From NCBI GenBank assembly GCA_964515555.1, contig CAZEVY010000007.1, positions 38,388 through 102,387 of the forward strand: a DNA stretch of 64,000 nt, read 5' to 3'. The notes beneath the pieces were generated by a model. It worked only from the letters and a program-made list of their open reading frames with translations, was not told the DNA's origin and searched no databases. Of this stretch, positions 35,201 through 44,002 are shown piece after piece. How positions within the stretch are numbered: position 1 is the first letter of the stretch; every line of letters starts with the position of its first letter. Both the position numbers and the translations under genes were made by a program. This stretch comes from CAZEVY01 sp964515555. GTDB lineage: Bacteria > Acidobacteriota > Terriglobia > Bryobacterales > Bryobacteraceae.

Positions 35201-35893
35201 CTACTTCGCAACGTGGCAGCCGATGCAGCCGGCCTGCGCGGCCGGGAGCGGAGTCCTGGTTTCGAGCCAGGCGGCGGCGCGGCGGGCGTAGGGGGTGTCC
35301 TTCAAGTCGCGCGCGATGGTCTCGAAGAACTCCTGCGCCCTGGCGTGGTTGCCGAGCCGGCTATGGGTGTCCGCGAGACCGAAGAGCAGCTCGCCGCGCG
35401 GATGAGCCCCCAGCTTGTCGAGATGGTCCTTTTGCAGCTCGTAGGCGCGCATGTAGTCGGAAAGCGCTCTCTCCTGAAGCGAGCGGGCGAAGGGGTTGCC
35501 GCCCATGAAGCGGGCGGAGGTCATCAGGACGGCGCCGCGCGGGATGCGCACGCCGACGTTGTCGGGCGCGAGCGCCACGGCCTCGTCCATCATGCGGACG
35601 CCCTGGGCGGAAAGCTTCATGCCCTCCTCGCGGTCGCCGCGCTGGAGGGCCTGTCCGGCCAGGAAGAAGACACCCGACCCGTGCCACACCATGGCCTCGG
35701 CATGCCTGGGACTGGCCGCCAGCGTCGACTCGGTGATCTTCATGGCGCGGTCGAGCGCGGCGCGGTCGCCGAGGAAGCCGGCGAAGTAATCGCTCCGGAC
35801 CTTGTGGTCGAAACGCTCCTCGGAAAGGAGAACTCCGGAGATTCCCAGAAGGAGGCAGAGCGCAACGGCGAGAGAAGCCCGGGTCGTATTCAT
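35201..35893 (-). CDS. Exported TPR protein ending in a haem c motif
   Basis: A 230-residue protein with a signal peptide (TRASLAVALCLLLGISGVLL). Helical TPR-like repeats fill residues about 45-210 (AEAMVWHGSGVFFLAGQALQ; HPRGELLFGLADTHSRLGNH). The last ten residues are AGCIGCHVAK, a single CxxCH haem c attachment motif at the extreme C-terminus. The combination implies a periplasmic scaffold that may carry or dock a haem. I do not know a named family. The ATG at 35893 was chosen for the signal peptide. Confidence 0.78.
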   Translation of the reverse strand: MNTTRASLAVALCLLLGISGVLLSEERFDHKVRSDYFAGFLGDRAALDRAMKITESTLAASPRHAEAMVWHGSGVFFLAGQALQRGDREEGMKLSAQGVRMMDEAVALAPDNVGVRIPRGAVLMTSARFMGGNPFARSLQERALSDYMRAYELQKDHLDKLGAHPRGELLFGLADTHSRLGNHARAQEFFETIARDLKDTPYARRAAAWLETRTPLPAAQAGCIGCHVAK

Positions 35894-35936
35894 ACCTGGA
35901 CTTACGAATGAATAGACGTTGGGGTTCGGAAAAAGG

Positions 35937-36107
35937 TTAGTCGCCCAGCGTAGAATCGTAGGCCGGAACCGCAATTTCAGCCGCAGCGGCCTTCGAGGCG
36001 ACCTGGGGGGACGCCGCTGGAAGCAGGCTGGCGAAAAAGTGGGGAATATCGACGGAAAGGCCGAGCGCGGCGCTGAACACCAGGTACAGGAGCCGTTTGC
36101 GCGTCAT
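35937..36107 (-). CDS. Small exported peptide, 56 residues
   Basis: A 56-codon frame from ATG 36107 to TAA 35937. It has a Shine-Dalgarno AGAGG 5 bases before the start. The N-terminus is basic then hydrophobic (MTRKRLLYLVFSAALGLSV), like a signal peptide, followed by IPHFFASLLPAASPQ and an Ala-rich tail. It is 43 bp upstream of, and co-directional with, the TPR-haem gene, so the two are probably one unit. Function unknown. Ribosome site and signal peptide argue that it is real. Confidence 0.6.
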   Translation of the reverse strand: MTRKRLLYLVFSAALGLSVDIPHFFASLLPAASPQVASKAAAAEIAVPAYDSTLGD

Positions 36108-36166
36108 CGTTGCCTCTCACAACAGAAGACGACGAAACCCCGAAACGGTTAGACTGAATTCTTCCT

Positions 36167-37387
36167 GTGACGCGATTTTCCGTGTGGCTCCCGACGCTCT
36201 CGATGATGCTGGTCTCCCTGATCAGCTACGTCGACCGCAACACGCTCGCGCTGCTGGCCCCGACCATCCTGCGCGAGACGCACCTCACCAACGAGCAGTA
36301 CGGCTGGATCATCTCCGCCTTCTCGCTGGCCTACATGACCGGAAACCCGATCTGGGGACGCGCGCTCGACCGGGTCGGCGTGCGCCTGGGGATGATTGCC
36401 GCTGTCGGGCTGTGGACGCTGGCCTCGGCCGCGCACGCCTTCGCCGGCGGATTCGCGAGCTTCACCGCGGCGCGCGCGGTGCTCGGGTTCGGCGAAGGCG
36501 CGACCTTTCCAGGCGGACTGCGCACCGCGGTTCAGACGCTGAAGCCGTCGCAGCGGTCGCGCGGCATCGCCATCGCCTACAGCGGGGGCGCGCTGGGCGC
36601 TCTGCTCACGCCGGTGGTCGTCACGCCCGTGGCGCTGGCCTGGGGATGGCGCGGAGCGTTCTGGTTCACGGGACTGATCGGGGTGCTGTGGATGGCGCAT
36701 TGGCTGGTGGTGTCGCGACGCGAGGAGATTCGGCGCGCGCCGGCGGCGGCCGCGACGGGCGAAGGGTCGAACCTCCACTGGTCGGACCGCCGCGTGTGGG
36801 CGTTCCTGGCCGCCTACGCGCTCGGGGCGATGCCGCTGGGCTTCGTACTGTACCAGTCGGCGCTGTATCTCAACCAGGCCATGGGCGTCTCGCAGGCGAC
36901 GATCGGGAAGCTCCTCTGGATTCCGCCGCTCGGCTGGGAGATCGGCTATTTTTTCTGGGGATGGCGCACGGACCGGGCCATCGGATCGGCGGCGCCGAGG
37001 CTGGTCGCCTACCGGCGGCTGCTGACGGTGAGCCTTGTGCTCGGCCTGCCGCTGGCGGCGATCCCTTGGATCGGCTCGCCGGCGGCGGTGATGGCGATCC
37101 TGTTTGTGGCGATGTTCACGACGGCGGGCTTCATCATCGTGCCGATCTCCTACGCCACCTGGGTGTTCTCATCCCGCTCTTCGGGGCTGATCGCGGGGCT
37201 GTGCGCGGGGTCGTGGTCGGCGACGGTGGCGCTGGTGATGCCGGTGGCGGGGCGAATGTTCGACCATCGGCGCTACGACGCGGCTTTCGTCGGGGCGGCC
37301 CTGTTTCCGGTGGCCGGATACCTGATGTGGCGTCTGCTGGCGAGGCCGGCAGTTGCGACTGGACCCGGCGCCCCGCTAGAATCATGA
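36167..37387 (+). CDS. MFS transporter (anion/sugar-acid type)
   Basis: A 406-residue, 12-helix major facilitator starting at GTG 36167. The first loop has the pattern ISYVDRNTLALLAPTILRE and then GWIISAFSLAYMTGNPIWGR and ALDRVGVRLGMI, resembling the anion:cation symporter branch (hexuronate, glucarate, tartrate carriers). Substrate is not predictable. It is divergent from the 56-residue peptide gene with 59 bp between starts, and ends 25 bp before acpP. Confidence 0.85.
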   Translation: MTRFSVWLPTLSMMLVSLISYVDRNTLALLAPTILRETHLTNEQYGWIISAFSLAYMTGNPIWGRALDRVGVRLGMIAAVGLWTLASAAHAFAGGFASFTAARAVLGFGEGATFPGGLRTAVQTLKPSQRSRGIAIAYSGGALGALLTPVVVTPVALAWGWRGAFWFTGLIGVLWMAHWLVVSRREEIRRAPAAAATGEGSNLHWSDRRVWAFLAAYALGAMPLGFVLYQSALYLNQAMGVSQATIGKLLWIPPLGWEIGYFFWGWRTDRAIGSAAPRLVAYRRLLTVSLVLGLPLAAIPWIGSPAAVMAILFVAMFTTAGFIIVPISYATWVFSSRSSGLIAGLCAGSWSATVALVMPVAGRMFDHRRYDAAFVGAALFPVAGYLMWRLLARPAVATGPGAPLES

Positions 37388-37412
37388 AGTTTGCGGACCG
37401 AATGGAGGACTC

Positions 37413-37652
37413 ATGTCCATTGAGCAGAAGGTGAAGCAGATCATCGTCGAACAGCTCGGCGTCGACGAGTCGCAGGTCGATCCAACCGCGTCGTTCGTCG
37501 ACGACCTGGGCGCCGACTCGCTCGACATCGTCGAGCTGGTAATGGCGTTCGAAGAGAAGTTCGACCTCGAGATCCCGGACGAGGACGCCGAGAAGATCGC
37601 CACGGTGAAGGACGCCATCGACTACATCACCGCCAAGACGTCCAAGAAGTAA
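37413..37652 (+). CDS. acpP: Acyl carrier protein
   Basis: A 79-residue acidic four-helix protein with the phosphopantetheine attachment serine in DDLGADSLDIVELVMAFEEK. It carries growing acyl chains in fatty acid synthesis. A strong GGAGG precedes the ATG. The gene pairs with fabF, 22 bp downstream, as in many bacteria. Confidence 0.97.
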   Translation: MSIEQKVKQIIVEQLGVDESQVDPTASFVDDLGADSLDIVELVMAFEEKFDLEIPDEDAEKIATVKDAIDYITAKTSKK

Positions 37653-37674
37653 CCCAATCCCGCGGTTTTCGTTT

Positions 37675-38937
37675 GTGAGTTCCCCCGAGAACAACTCGCG
37701 ACGCAGAGTCGTCGTCACCGGCGTGGGGCTGGTGTCGGCGGTGGGCGTCGGGACCGAGGAGACCTGGTCGGCGCTGCTGGCTGCGCGCAGCGGCGTCTCG
37801 CCGATTTCGGCCTTCGACGCGACGGCCTTTTCCTGCCGCATCGCCGGCGAGGTGAAGGATTTCGATCCGCTGCGCTGGATCGAGCGCAAGGAAGCGCGCA
37901 AGATGGGGCGCTTCATCCACTTCGGCGTGGCGGCGGCGGAGTTCGCGCTGACGGCGTCGGGCCTGAAGGTGGACGACTCCAACTCCGAGCGCGTCGGCGT
38001 CTACATCGGCAGCGGCATCGGCGGATTCGAGATTATCGAGCGCGAGCACAAGATTCTGCTCGAAAAGGGCCCCGACCGCATGTCGCCCTTTTTCATTCCG
38101 GCGACCATCATCAATCTCGCCTCGGGTTATGTTTCGATCCGCAGCGGCGCCAAGGGGCCGAACTCCGCCACCGCGACGGCCTGCACCACCAGCGCGCACT
38201 CGATCGGCGACTCCTACCGCCTGATCCAGCACGGCGACGCCGACGCCATGATCTGCGGCGGGGCCGAGGCCTGCGTGACGCCCATGGGGATCGGCGGGTT
38301 CGCCGCCATGCGCGCTCTCTCGACGCGCAACGACGAGCCGGCGCGGGCCAGCCGGCCGTGGGACAAGGACCGGGACGGCTTCGTGGTGGGCGAGGGAGCG
38401 GGAATCCTGGTGATCGAAGAACTGGAATGCGCGCGGCGGCGCGGCGCGCCGATTCTGGCGGAGCTGGTGGGCTACGGCATGTCGGGCGACGCGCATCACA
38501 TCACGTCGCCGCCCGAAGACGGCGACGGAGCGTATCGCGTCATGCGCAACGCGTTGCGCGACGCGGCGCTGGACCCGGCGGCGATCGACTACATCAACGC
38601 GCACGGGACATCCACGCCGGTCGGCGACCGCATCGAGACAGTCGCGATCAAGCGCACGTTCGGCGAGCGCGCGGCGAGGCTCCCGGTCAGCTCCACCAAG
38701 TCGATGACCGGGCATCTGCTGGGCGGCGCGGGCGGACTGGAAGCGGGCATCACGGTGCTGGCGTTACGCGACCAGGTGGCGCCGCCGACCATCAACTACG
38801 AGACGCCCGACCCGGATTGCGATCTCGACTACGTGCCCAACCAGGCGCGCCCGATGAAAATGGAGCACGCGCTGACGAACTCGTTCGGCTTCGGCGGCAC
38901 CAACGGCTGCCTGATCTTCCGCCGATGGAGCGGGTGA
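37675..38937 (+). CDS. fabF: 3-oxoacyl-[acyl-carrier-protein] synthase II
   Basis: A 420-residue condensing enzyme starting at GTG 37675. The catalytic Cys is C170 (TATACTTSAHSIGDSYRLIQ), with the two His in INAHGTSTPVGD and STKSMTGHLLGGAGGLEAG and the final FGFGGTNGCLIF. It elongates acyl-ACP by two carbons with malonyl-ACP. Length and motif spacing match FabF. etfB begins 4 bp after its stop. Confidence 0.96.
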   Translation: MSSPENNSRRRVVVTGVGLVSAVGVGTEETWSALLAARSGVSPISAFDATAFSCRIAGEVKDFDPLRWIERKEARKMGRFIHFGVAAAEFALTASGLKVDDSNSERVGVYIGSGIGGFEIIEREHKILLEKGPDRMSPFFIPATIINLASGYVSIRSGAKGPNSATATACTTSAHSIGDSYRLIQHGDADAMICGGAEACVTPMGIGGFAAMRALSTRNDEPARASRPWDKDRDGFVVGEGAGILVIEELECARRRGAPILAELVGYGMSGDAHHITSPPEDGDGAYRVMRNALRDAALDPAAIDYINAHGTSTPVGDRIETVAIKRTFGERAARLPVSSTKSMTGHLLGGAGGLEAGITVLALRDQVAPPTINYETPDPDCDLDYVPNQARPMKMEHALTNSFGFGGTNGCLIFRRWSG

Positions 38938-38941
38938 TCGT

Positions 38942-39712
38942 ATGAAGATCCTGGTCGCCATCAAGCAGGTGCCGTCGCGCGATTCGCAGTTGAAGATCGA
39001 CGCGGCGGGCCGGTGGATCCAGGATTCCGACCTCACCTTCGAGATCAACGAGCCCGACGCCTACGCCCTCGAAGAAGCGCTCCAGCTCAAGGAGAAGCAC
39101 GGGGGCGAGGTGGTCGCGCTGTGCGCGGGCCCGGCGCGCGCGGCGGCTACTATTCGCGAGGCCCTCGCCAAGGGCGCCGATCGCGCCATTCACGTCGAGG
39201 ACGAGAACCTGGGCGCGCTCGACGGCCTGGGCGTCGCGCGGCTGCTGGCCGCGGCGGCCAAGGCGGAGAACGCCGACCTGATTCTCACGGGACTCCAGTC
39301 GGACGACCTGGGCTACGGGCAGACGGGCGTCGTGATGGCGGAGCTGATGGGGCTGCCGCACGCGACCATCATCATGCAGGTGGAGAAGCGGGACGGCGCA
39401 ATCCGCGTCAAGCGCGAGCTGGAGGACGGCTGGTTCCAGCACATGGAGATGCCTTTGCCTGCGGTGCTGACGATTCAATCGGGCATCAACAAGCTGCGCT
39501 ACGCGACGCTGATGGGGATCAAGAAGGCGAAGACCAAGGAGCTGCGGCGGGTGACGTCGGCGGATCTCGGGGTCGCCGCGCCGGCGAGCGTGGCGCTGGA
39601 GAGGATCTACGCGCCGCAGCGGTCGAAACAGACGGTACTGCTCGAAGGCGCCGCGAAGGAGCAGGCGGCGAAGCTGGTGGAGAAGCTGCGCTTCGAGGTC
39701 CGCCTGCTATGA
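38942..39712 (+). CDS. etfB: Electron transfer flavoprotein beta subunit
   Basis: A 256-residue EtfB/FixA protein: MKILVAIKQVPSRDSQLKID, then NEPDAYALEEALQLKEKHGG and ILTGLQSDDLGYGQTGVVMA, with the C-terminal AMP-binding LPAVLTIQSGINKLRYATLM. Together with EtfA it carries electrons from acyl-CoA or other dehydrogenases to the membrane quinone pool. It overlaps etfA by 4 bp. Confidence 0.95.
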   Translation: MKILVAIKQVPSRDSQLKIDAAGRWIQDSDLTFEINEPDAYALEEALQLKEKHGGEVVALCAGPARAAATIREALAKGADRAIHVEDENLGALDGLGVARLLAAAAKAENADLILTGLQSDDLGYGQTGVVMAELMGLPHATIIMQVEKRDGAIRVKRELEDGWFQHMEMPLPAVLTIQSGINKLRYATLMGIKKAKTKELRRVTSADLGVAAPASVALERIYAPQRSKQTVLLEGAAKEQAAKLVEKLRFEVRLL

Positions 39713-40686
39713 GCGTCCTCGTCATCATGGAGTCGGCCCGCGGCGCCTGGCACCGCATGTCGTGGGAGACGCTCGCGGCCGGACAGGAGATCGCCGCGGC
39801 GCAGGGCGCGGCCGCGGAGGCCGCCGTCATGGGTCACGGCGTCAATGCGCTCGCCGGCGAACTCGCCGCGAAGAAACTCGGCCGCGTGTGGGCGGTGGAC
39901 CACGAGCTGCTCGCGAGCTACACCGCCGACGCTTACACGGCCGCGGTCGCGGAGCTCGTGCGGCGATCGGGCGCGACGCTGGTGCTGTTCCCGCACACCT
40001 ACCAGGTGCGGGACTTCGCGCCGAAGCTGGCCACCCGCTTCGACCGCGTGCTGGTGAGCGACGTCGTGCGAGCGCGGATCGAGGGCGGGGGGCTCGTCTT
40101 CGTCCGGCAGTTGTTCCAGGGGAAATTGAACGCCGACTACCGAGTCGCGGGACCCGCGCCGCACTTTGCATCGATTCAGGCAGGCGCCTATCGCGCCGAG
40201 GCTGTCGAAGCGGGTTCGGCGACTGTCGAAATGCTGACGCCGTCCATCGACTCGTCGTCCATCCGAGCGCGCACCGAAGAGCCGTTCCGCGAATCGGCGC
40301 GCGCGGTCGACTTGACCGCCGCCGAGATTATCGTCTCGGTGGGCCGCGGTATCAAGGAGAAGGAGAACATCGCCATTGTCGAGGAGCTGGCGAGGGCGCT
40401 CGGCGGCGAGCTCGCGGCGTCCCGTCCTATTTGCGACAACAACTGGCTGCCGATGGAGCGGCAGGTCGGCAGCTCGGGCCAGACCGTGGCGCCCAAGCTG
40501 TATCTGGCGGTCGGCATTTCGGGCGCCATTCAACACCTGGTGGGCATGAAGGGGTCGAAGACCATCGTGGCGATCAACAAAGACGCCAACGCGCCCATCT
40601 TCGAGGTGGCCGACTACGGCATCGTCGGCGACCTGTTCGAGGTGGTGCCGGCGCTGGTGGAGGAGATCCGCAAAGCGAAATCCTGA
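39709..40686 (+). CDS. etfA: Electron transfer flavoprotein alpha subunit
   Basis: A 325-residue EtfA/FixB protein. The N-terminal domain begins MSVLVIMESARGAWHRMSWE; the FAD-binding C-terminal domain has IIVSVGRGIKEKENIAIVEE, RQVGSSGQTVAPKLYLAVGI and GMKGSKTIVAINKDANAPIF. It binds FAD and pairs with EtfB. Placement right after acpP-fabF suggests a lipid or beta-oxidation link; this is inference. It starts at ATG 39709, inside the etfB stop region. Confidence 0.95.
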   Translation: MSVLVIMESARGAWHRMSWETLAAGQEIAAAQGAAAEAAVMGHGVNALAGELAAKKLGRVWAVDHELLASYTADAYTAAVAELVRRSGATLVLFPHTYQVRDFAPKLATRFDRVLVSDVVRARIEGGGLVFVRQLFQGKLNADYRVAGPAPHFASIQAGAYRAEAVEAGSATVEMLTPSIDSSSIRARTEEPFRESARAVDLTAAEIIVSVGRGIKEKENIAIVEELARALGGELAASRPICDNNWLPMERQVGSSGQTVAPKLYLAVGISGAIQHLVGMKGSKTIVAINKDANAPIFEVADYGIVGDLFEVVPALVEEIRKAKS

Positions 40687-40714
40687 GCCCGAATCGGACT
40701 ATGATCGTAGGACC

Positions 40715-42937
40715 GTGATCGGGCAGACGATCTCGCATTACCTCATCGAGGAGCGCCTCGGCAAGGGCGGCATGGGGGTGGTCTGGCGCGCGCGAGACCT
40801 TAATCTCAACCGACCGGTCGCCATCAAGTTCATCAACAGCGACGTCGCCGACGAGGACCACCGCCGCCGCTTCCAACGCGAAGCCATCATCGCCTCGCAG
40901 TTGAATCACCCCAACATCGTCGCGGTGTTCGAGGCGGGCACCCACGCCGGCCAGCAGTATATCGTCACCGAGTTCGTGGACGGCGAGACGCTGAAGCAGT
41001 GGGCCAAGCGCGCCAAGCCCTCGATCCGGCAGGTCGCCGAGCTGATGATTCCGATCGCCGAGGCGCTGGGGTGCGCGCACCAGGCGGGCATCGTCCATCG
41101 CGACGTGAAGCCGGAGAACGTGCTCATCTCGAAACAGGGTTTCGCCAAACTCGCCGATTTCGGCCTCGCCAAGCTGATCGAGGCGCAACTCGGCGGCGAC
41201 ACGGCTACGATGACGCCGACCGCGCCCGGACACATCCTCGGCACCATTCCCTATATGTCGCCCGAGCAGCTTTCGGGCAAGGCGGTCGACACGCGAACGG
41301 ATTTGTGGTCGTTCGGCGTGACGCTGTTCGAGGCGATTACCGGAAAACGGCCCTACGCGGCCAAGGGCGGAGCCGAGCTGATCGAGGCGATCGTCAACCA
41401 GGATCCGGCGACGCTGGCGAGCTTCCGCTCGGACGCGCCCGCCGAGATGCAGCGCATCCTCGACAAAACGCTGGAAAAGGAGCCGGGCGACCGGTATCAG
41501 TCGGCGCGCGAGATCGCGGTAGACCTGCGCCATATTCTGCGGCGAGGCTCCGAGCCGTCGGCGGCGGTGCGTCCGGCGAAGCCGTGGCCCTGGATAGTGG
41601 CGCTGGGCCTCACGCTGGCGGCGTTGGCGGTGGTGGCGGCGCTGTGGCTGCGCGATCGCGGATCGCGCTGGGTGAATCCGCTCGAAGGCGCGGTGTTCAC
41701 GCGGCTCACCGACTGGGAGGGCGACGAACTCGCGCCGGCGATCGCACCCGACGGAGTGACGGTCGCGTTCCTGGCGGATCGCGACGGGGATTTCGATGTC
41801 TGGGTGCGGGCGAGAAACGGGGTCGCGACGAATCTCACCAAGGGAAGCCTCGCCGGGCTTGCCGAGGGCGGCGCGCGGGGTGTCGCCTTTTCGGAGGACG
41901 GAGCGCGGGTGATCGTGCGAGCACGCGACGGCGTGTTCGCGATTCCCGTGCGCGGGGGGACACCGGAACCCGCGACGTTTCCGCCTCCGGCGGCATCGCC
42001 GGTCGCGATCGGCGCGGGCTCGCGGCTGGTGACGACCGAAGGCAAGCGGCAGGCAACCGGGGGCGCCGAGGAGTATCTCTCGATCGCCGCCAGCCGCGAT
42101 GGCCGCCGCCTGGTCGCCAGCGTGGGCAATGCGACGGCCGGCATATGGTCGGTCCCCATTACGTCGGGTCTCGCCGAGGAGCCGGCGGCGAAGCGCTACC
42201 CCGCGCCCGACGTGCGCGCGAGCGCTCCGCGAGTGGGTCCGGACTTTCTGTTGTACCTGGCCGGCGGGAGCCTCTCGAAGCTGCGATACGGCGTGCCGTC
42301 GCGGCTGGCGACGACGGTGGCGCGGCCGGCCGCGCTGTCGCCCGACGGGCGGAGCGTGGCTTTCGTCTCGGTGGAGGGCGATCGCATGCATCTGGGCGTG
42401 GTGTCCTCCGAAGGCGCGAATCCCCGCAAGATGGCGGCGGGGATCGAGGTGACCGGCGGCGTATCGTGGTCGCCGGACGGGAAGTGGATCGTGGCGGTGG
42501 GGGACGCGGGGCAGGGCCCGCGGCTGTGGAAGGTCGCCGCCGACACGGGATCTCCCGAGGTGCTCGCGGCGCGCGCGGGGCGGAATCCGGTGTGGTCGCC
42601 GGACGGGCGCGTGATTCTGTTCGAGGAGCGGGGATCGCTTGCAGCGGTGACGCCGGCGGGCGCGCCAGTCGAATTGTCAAAGGTGGCGGTGAGCGGCGAT
42701 GGGGAGACGCATCGTTTCGTTCCGGGATCGCGGCAGGTGGTGCTGCTGCTCGGCGAAGGCCGGCGGCGCAACTTCTGGTTACTCGATCTGGCGACCGGGC
42801 AGCGGCGGCAATTGACGAATCTCAAGGGCGGCTTTACGACGTCGGCGTTCGACGTCTCGCGCGACGGGAAAGAGATCGTCTTCGACCGGCTGCGCGACAA
42901 CGCGGATATCGTGCTGATTGAGCGCGCGGGACGCTAA
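40715..42937 (+). CDS. Transmembrane Ser/Thr kinase with C-terminal TolB-like propeller
   Basis: A 740-residue protein starting at GTG 40715. The Hanks-type kinase domain (1-270) has GKGGMGVVWRARD, K38 (VAIK), IVHRDVKPENVLIS and ADFGLAKL, and GTIPYMSPEQL in the activation segment. One membrane helix is at about 290-312 (WPWIVALGLTLAALAVVAAL). The outer part is a beta-propeller with PD40/WD40-like repeats (ELAPAIAPDGVTVAFLADRD; VSWSPDGKWIVAVG; PVWSPDGRVILFEE). This receptor-kinase layout is abundant in Acidobacteriota; ligand unknown. Confidence 0.93.
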   Translation: MIGQTISHYLIEERLGKGGMGVVWRARDLNLNRPVAIKFINSDVADEDHRRRFQREAIIASQLNHPNIVAVFEAGTHAGQQYIVTEFVDGETLKQWAKRAKPSIRQVAELMIPIAEALGCAHQAGIVHRDVKPENVLISKQGFAKLADFGLAKLIEAQLGGDTATMTPTAPGHILGTIPYMSPEQLSGKAVDTRTDLWSFGVTLFEAITGKRPYAAKGGAELIEAIVNQDPATLASFRSDAPAEMQRILDKTLEKEPGDRYQSAREIAVDLRHILRRGSEPSAAVRPAKPWPWIVALGLTLAALAVVAALWLRDRGSRWVNPLEGAVFTRLTDWEGDELAPAIAPDGVTVAFLADRDGDFDVWVRARNGVATNLTKGSLAGLAEGGARGVAFSEDGARVIVRARDGVFAIPVRGGTPEPATFPPPAASPVAIGAGSRLVTTEGKRQATGGAEEYLSIAASRDGRRLVASVGNATAGIWSVPITSGLAEEPAAKRYPAPDVRASAPRVGPDFLLYLAGGSLSKLRYGVPSRLATTVARPAALSPDGRSVAFVSVEGDRMHLGVVSSEGANPRKMAAGIEVTGGVSWSPDGKWIVAVGDAGQGPRLWKVAADTGSPEVLAARAGRNPVWSPDGRVILFEERGSLAAVTPAGAPVELSKVAVSGDGETHRFVPGSRQVVLLLGEGRRRNFWLLDLATGQRRQLTNLKGGFTTSAFDVSRDGKEIVFDRLRDNADIVLIERAGR

Positions 42938-43941
42938 TACCCCTTCTTCTTGTCGACTACGTTGAGCAGCGGCTTGCCCTCGGCGAAGCGCTTCACATTC
43001 TCCTTGATCGTTCCGACCATGCGCGCCCGGTCCTTATCCGAACGCCCGGCGATGTGCGGCGTGATGATGATGTTGTCGAACTTCCAGAGCGGGCTCTCCG
43101 TGGGGAGCGGCTCGGGATCGGTGACGTCGACGCCGGCGCCCGCGAGGCGCTTGCTGTCGAGCGCCTTGGCGAGACCGCCCATGTCGTAGAGTCCGCCGCG
43201 GCTGACGGCGATGAAGTAGGAGTCCTTCTTCATCAGGTCGAACTGGCGCGTGCCGAACATCTTATTGCTCTCGGTGGTGTGCGGAGCGGAGATGAATACG
43301 ACGTCGGCATCGGGAATCACTTCGTCGAGCTGGTCGGGCTTGACGACCTTGTCGAGAAACGGCAGGAAGGGGACGTCCTCGGGATCGACGCCGACGACCT
43401 TCATGCCGAAGGCGTGCGCGCGAATCGCGATCTGCATCCCGATGCCGCCGACGCCGATCACGACGCCGGTGCGGCCGCGCAGCTCGATGCCCGGGTACTG
43501 TCCGGTGCGGCGCCAAGCCGCGTTCTTGCGGTCCTCGATGTACATCGGAATGTGACGCGTGAGCGCCAGCAGCATCGCGAAGGCGTGGTCGGCGATTTCG
43601 GGGCCCTGCACGATCTGATTGTTGGTGAGCACGATGTCACTGTCGCGCAGCGCCGTGGAACCGGATTTGTGCAGCACCGTCTCGACGCCGGCGCTCATGA
43701 TCTGCACCCACTTGAGGTTCTTGCCGGCCTTGACCATCTCCGGCGAGATGCCTCCGACGAAGGCGTCGGCGTCGGCGATCTCGGCCATGACGTTGTCGCG
43801 CGTGACGGCGACCACGCGGGCCTTATTGGTGACGGACTGCAAATCGGCGATCTCGGCGGGGGGCATGCCCATCACGAGGACCTTCTTGGTCTGGGCGGAG
43901 AGTGCGAGCGCGGCCAGCACCGCGACGGCAACGAAGCGCAT
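42934..43941 (-). CDS. Exported D-2-hydroxyacid dehydrogenase
   Basis: A 335-residue NAD-dependent 2-hydroxyacid dehydrogenase with an unusual signal peptide (MRFVAVAVLAALALSAQ) and an AGGAG ribosome site. The Rossmann motif is GVVIGVGGIGMQIAIRAHAF with Asp after the second strand (VVGVDPED), favouring NAD. The catalytic Arg (AVSRGG), Glu (VTDPEPLP) and His (TPHIAG) are all present. Cytoplasmic relatives reduce pyruvate, glyoxylate or hydroxypyruvate; an exported form is odd because NAD is normally not periplasmic. Stops of this gene and the kinase overlap by 4 bp. Confidence 0.85.
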   Translation of the reverse strand: MRFVAVAVLAALALSAQTKKVLVMGMPPAEIADLQSVTNKARVVAVTRDNVMAEIADADAFVGGISPEMVKAGKNLKWVQIMSAGVETVLHKSGSTALRDSDIVLTNNQIVQGPEIADHAFAMLLALTRHIPMYIEDRKNAAWRRTGQYPGIELRGRTGVVIGVGGIGMQIAIRAHAFGMKVVGVDPEDVPFLPFLDKVVKPDQLDEVIPDADVVFISAPHTTESNKMFGTRQFDLMKKDSYFIAVSRGGLYDMGGLAKALDSKRLAGAGVDVTDPEPLPTESPLWKFDNIIITPHIAGRSDKDRARMVGTIKENVKRFAEGKPLLNVVDKKKGY

Positions 43942-44002
43942 TGGGGATTCTCCTTGGAAAAGTGAATCCCGATTCTACCGCAGGGATAGTAACGCCGGGG
44001 CG

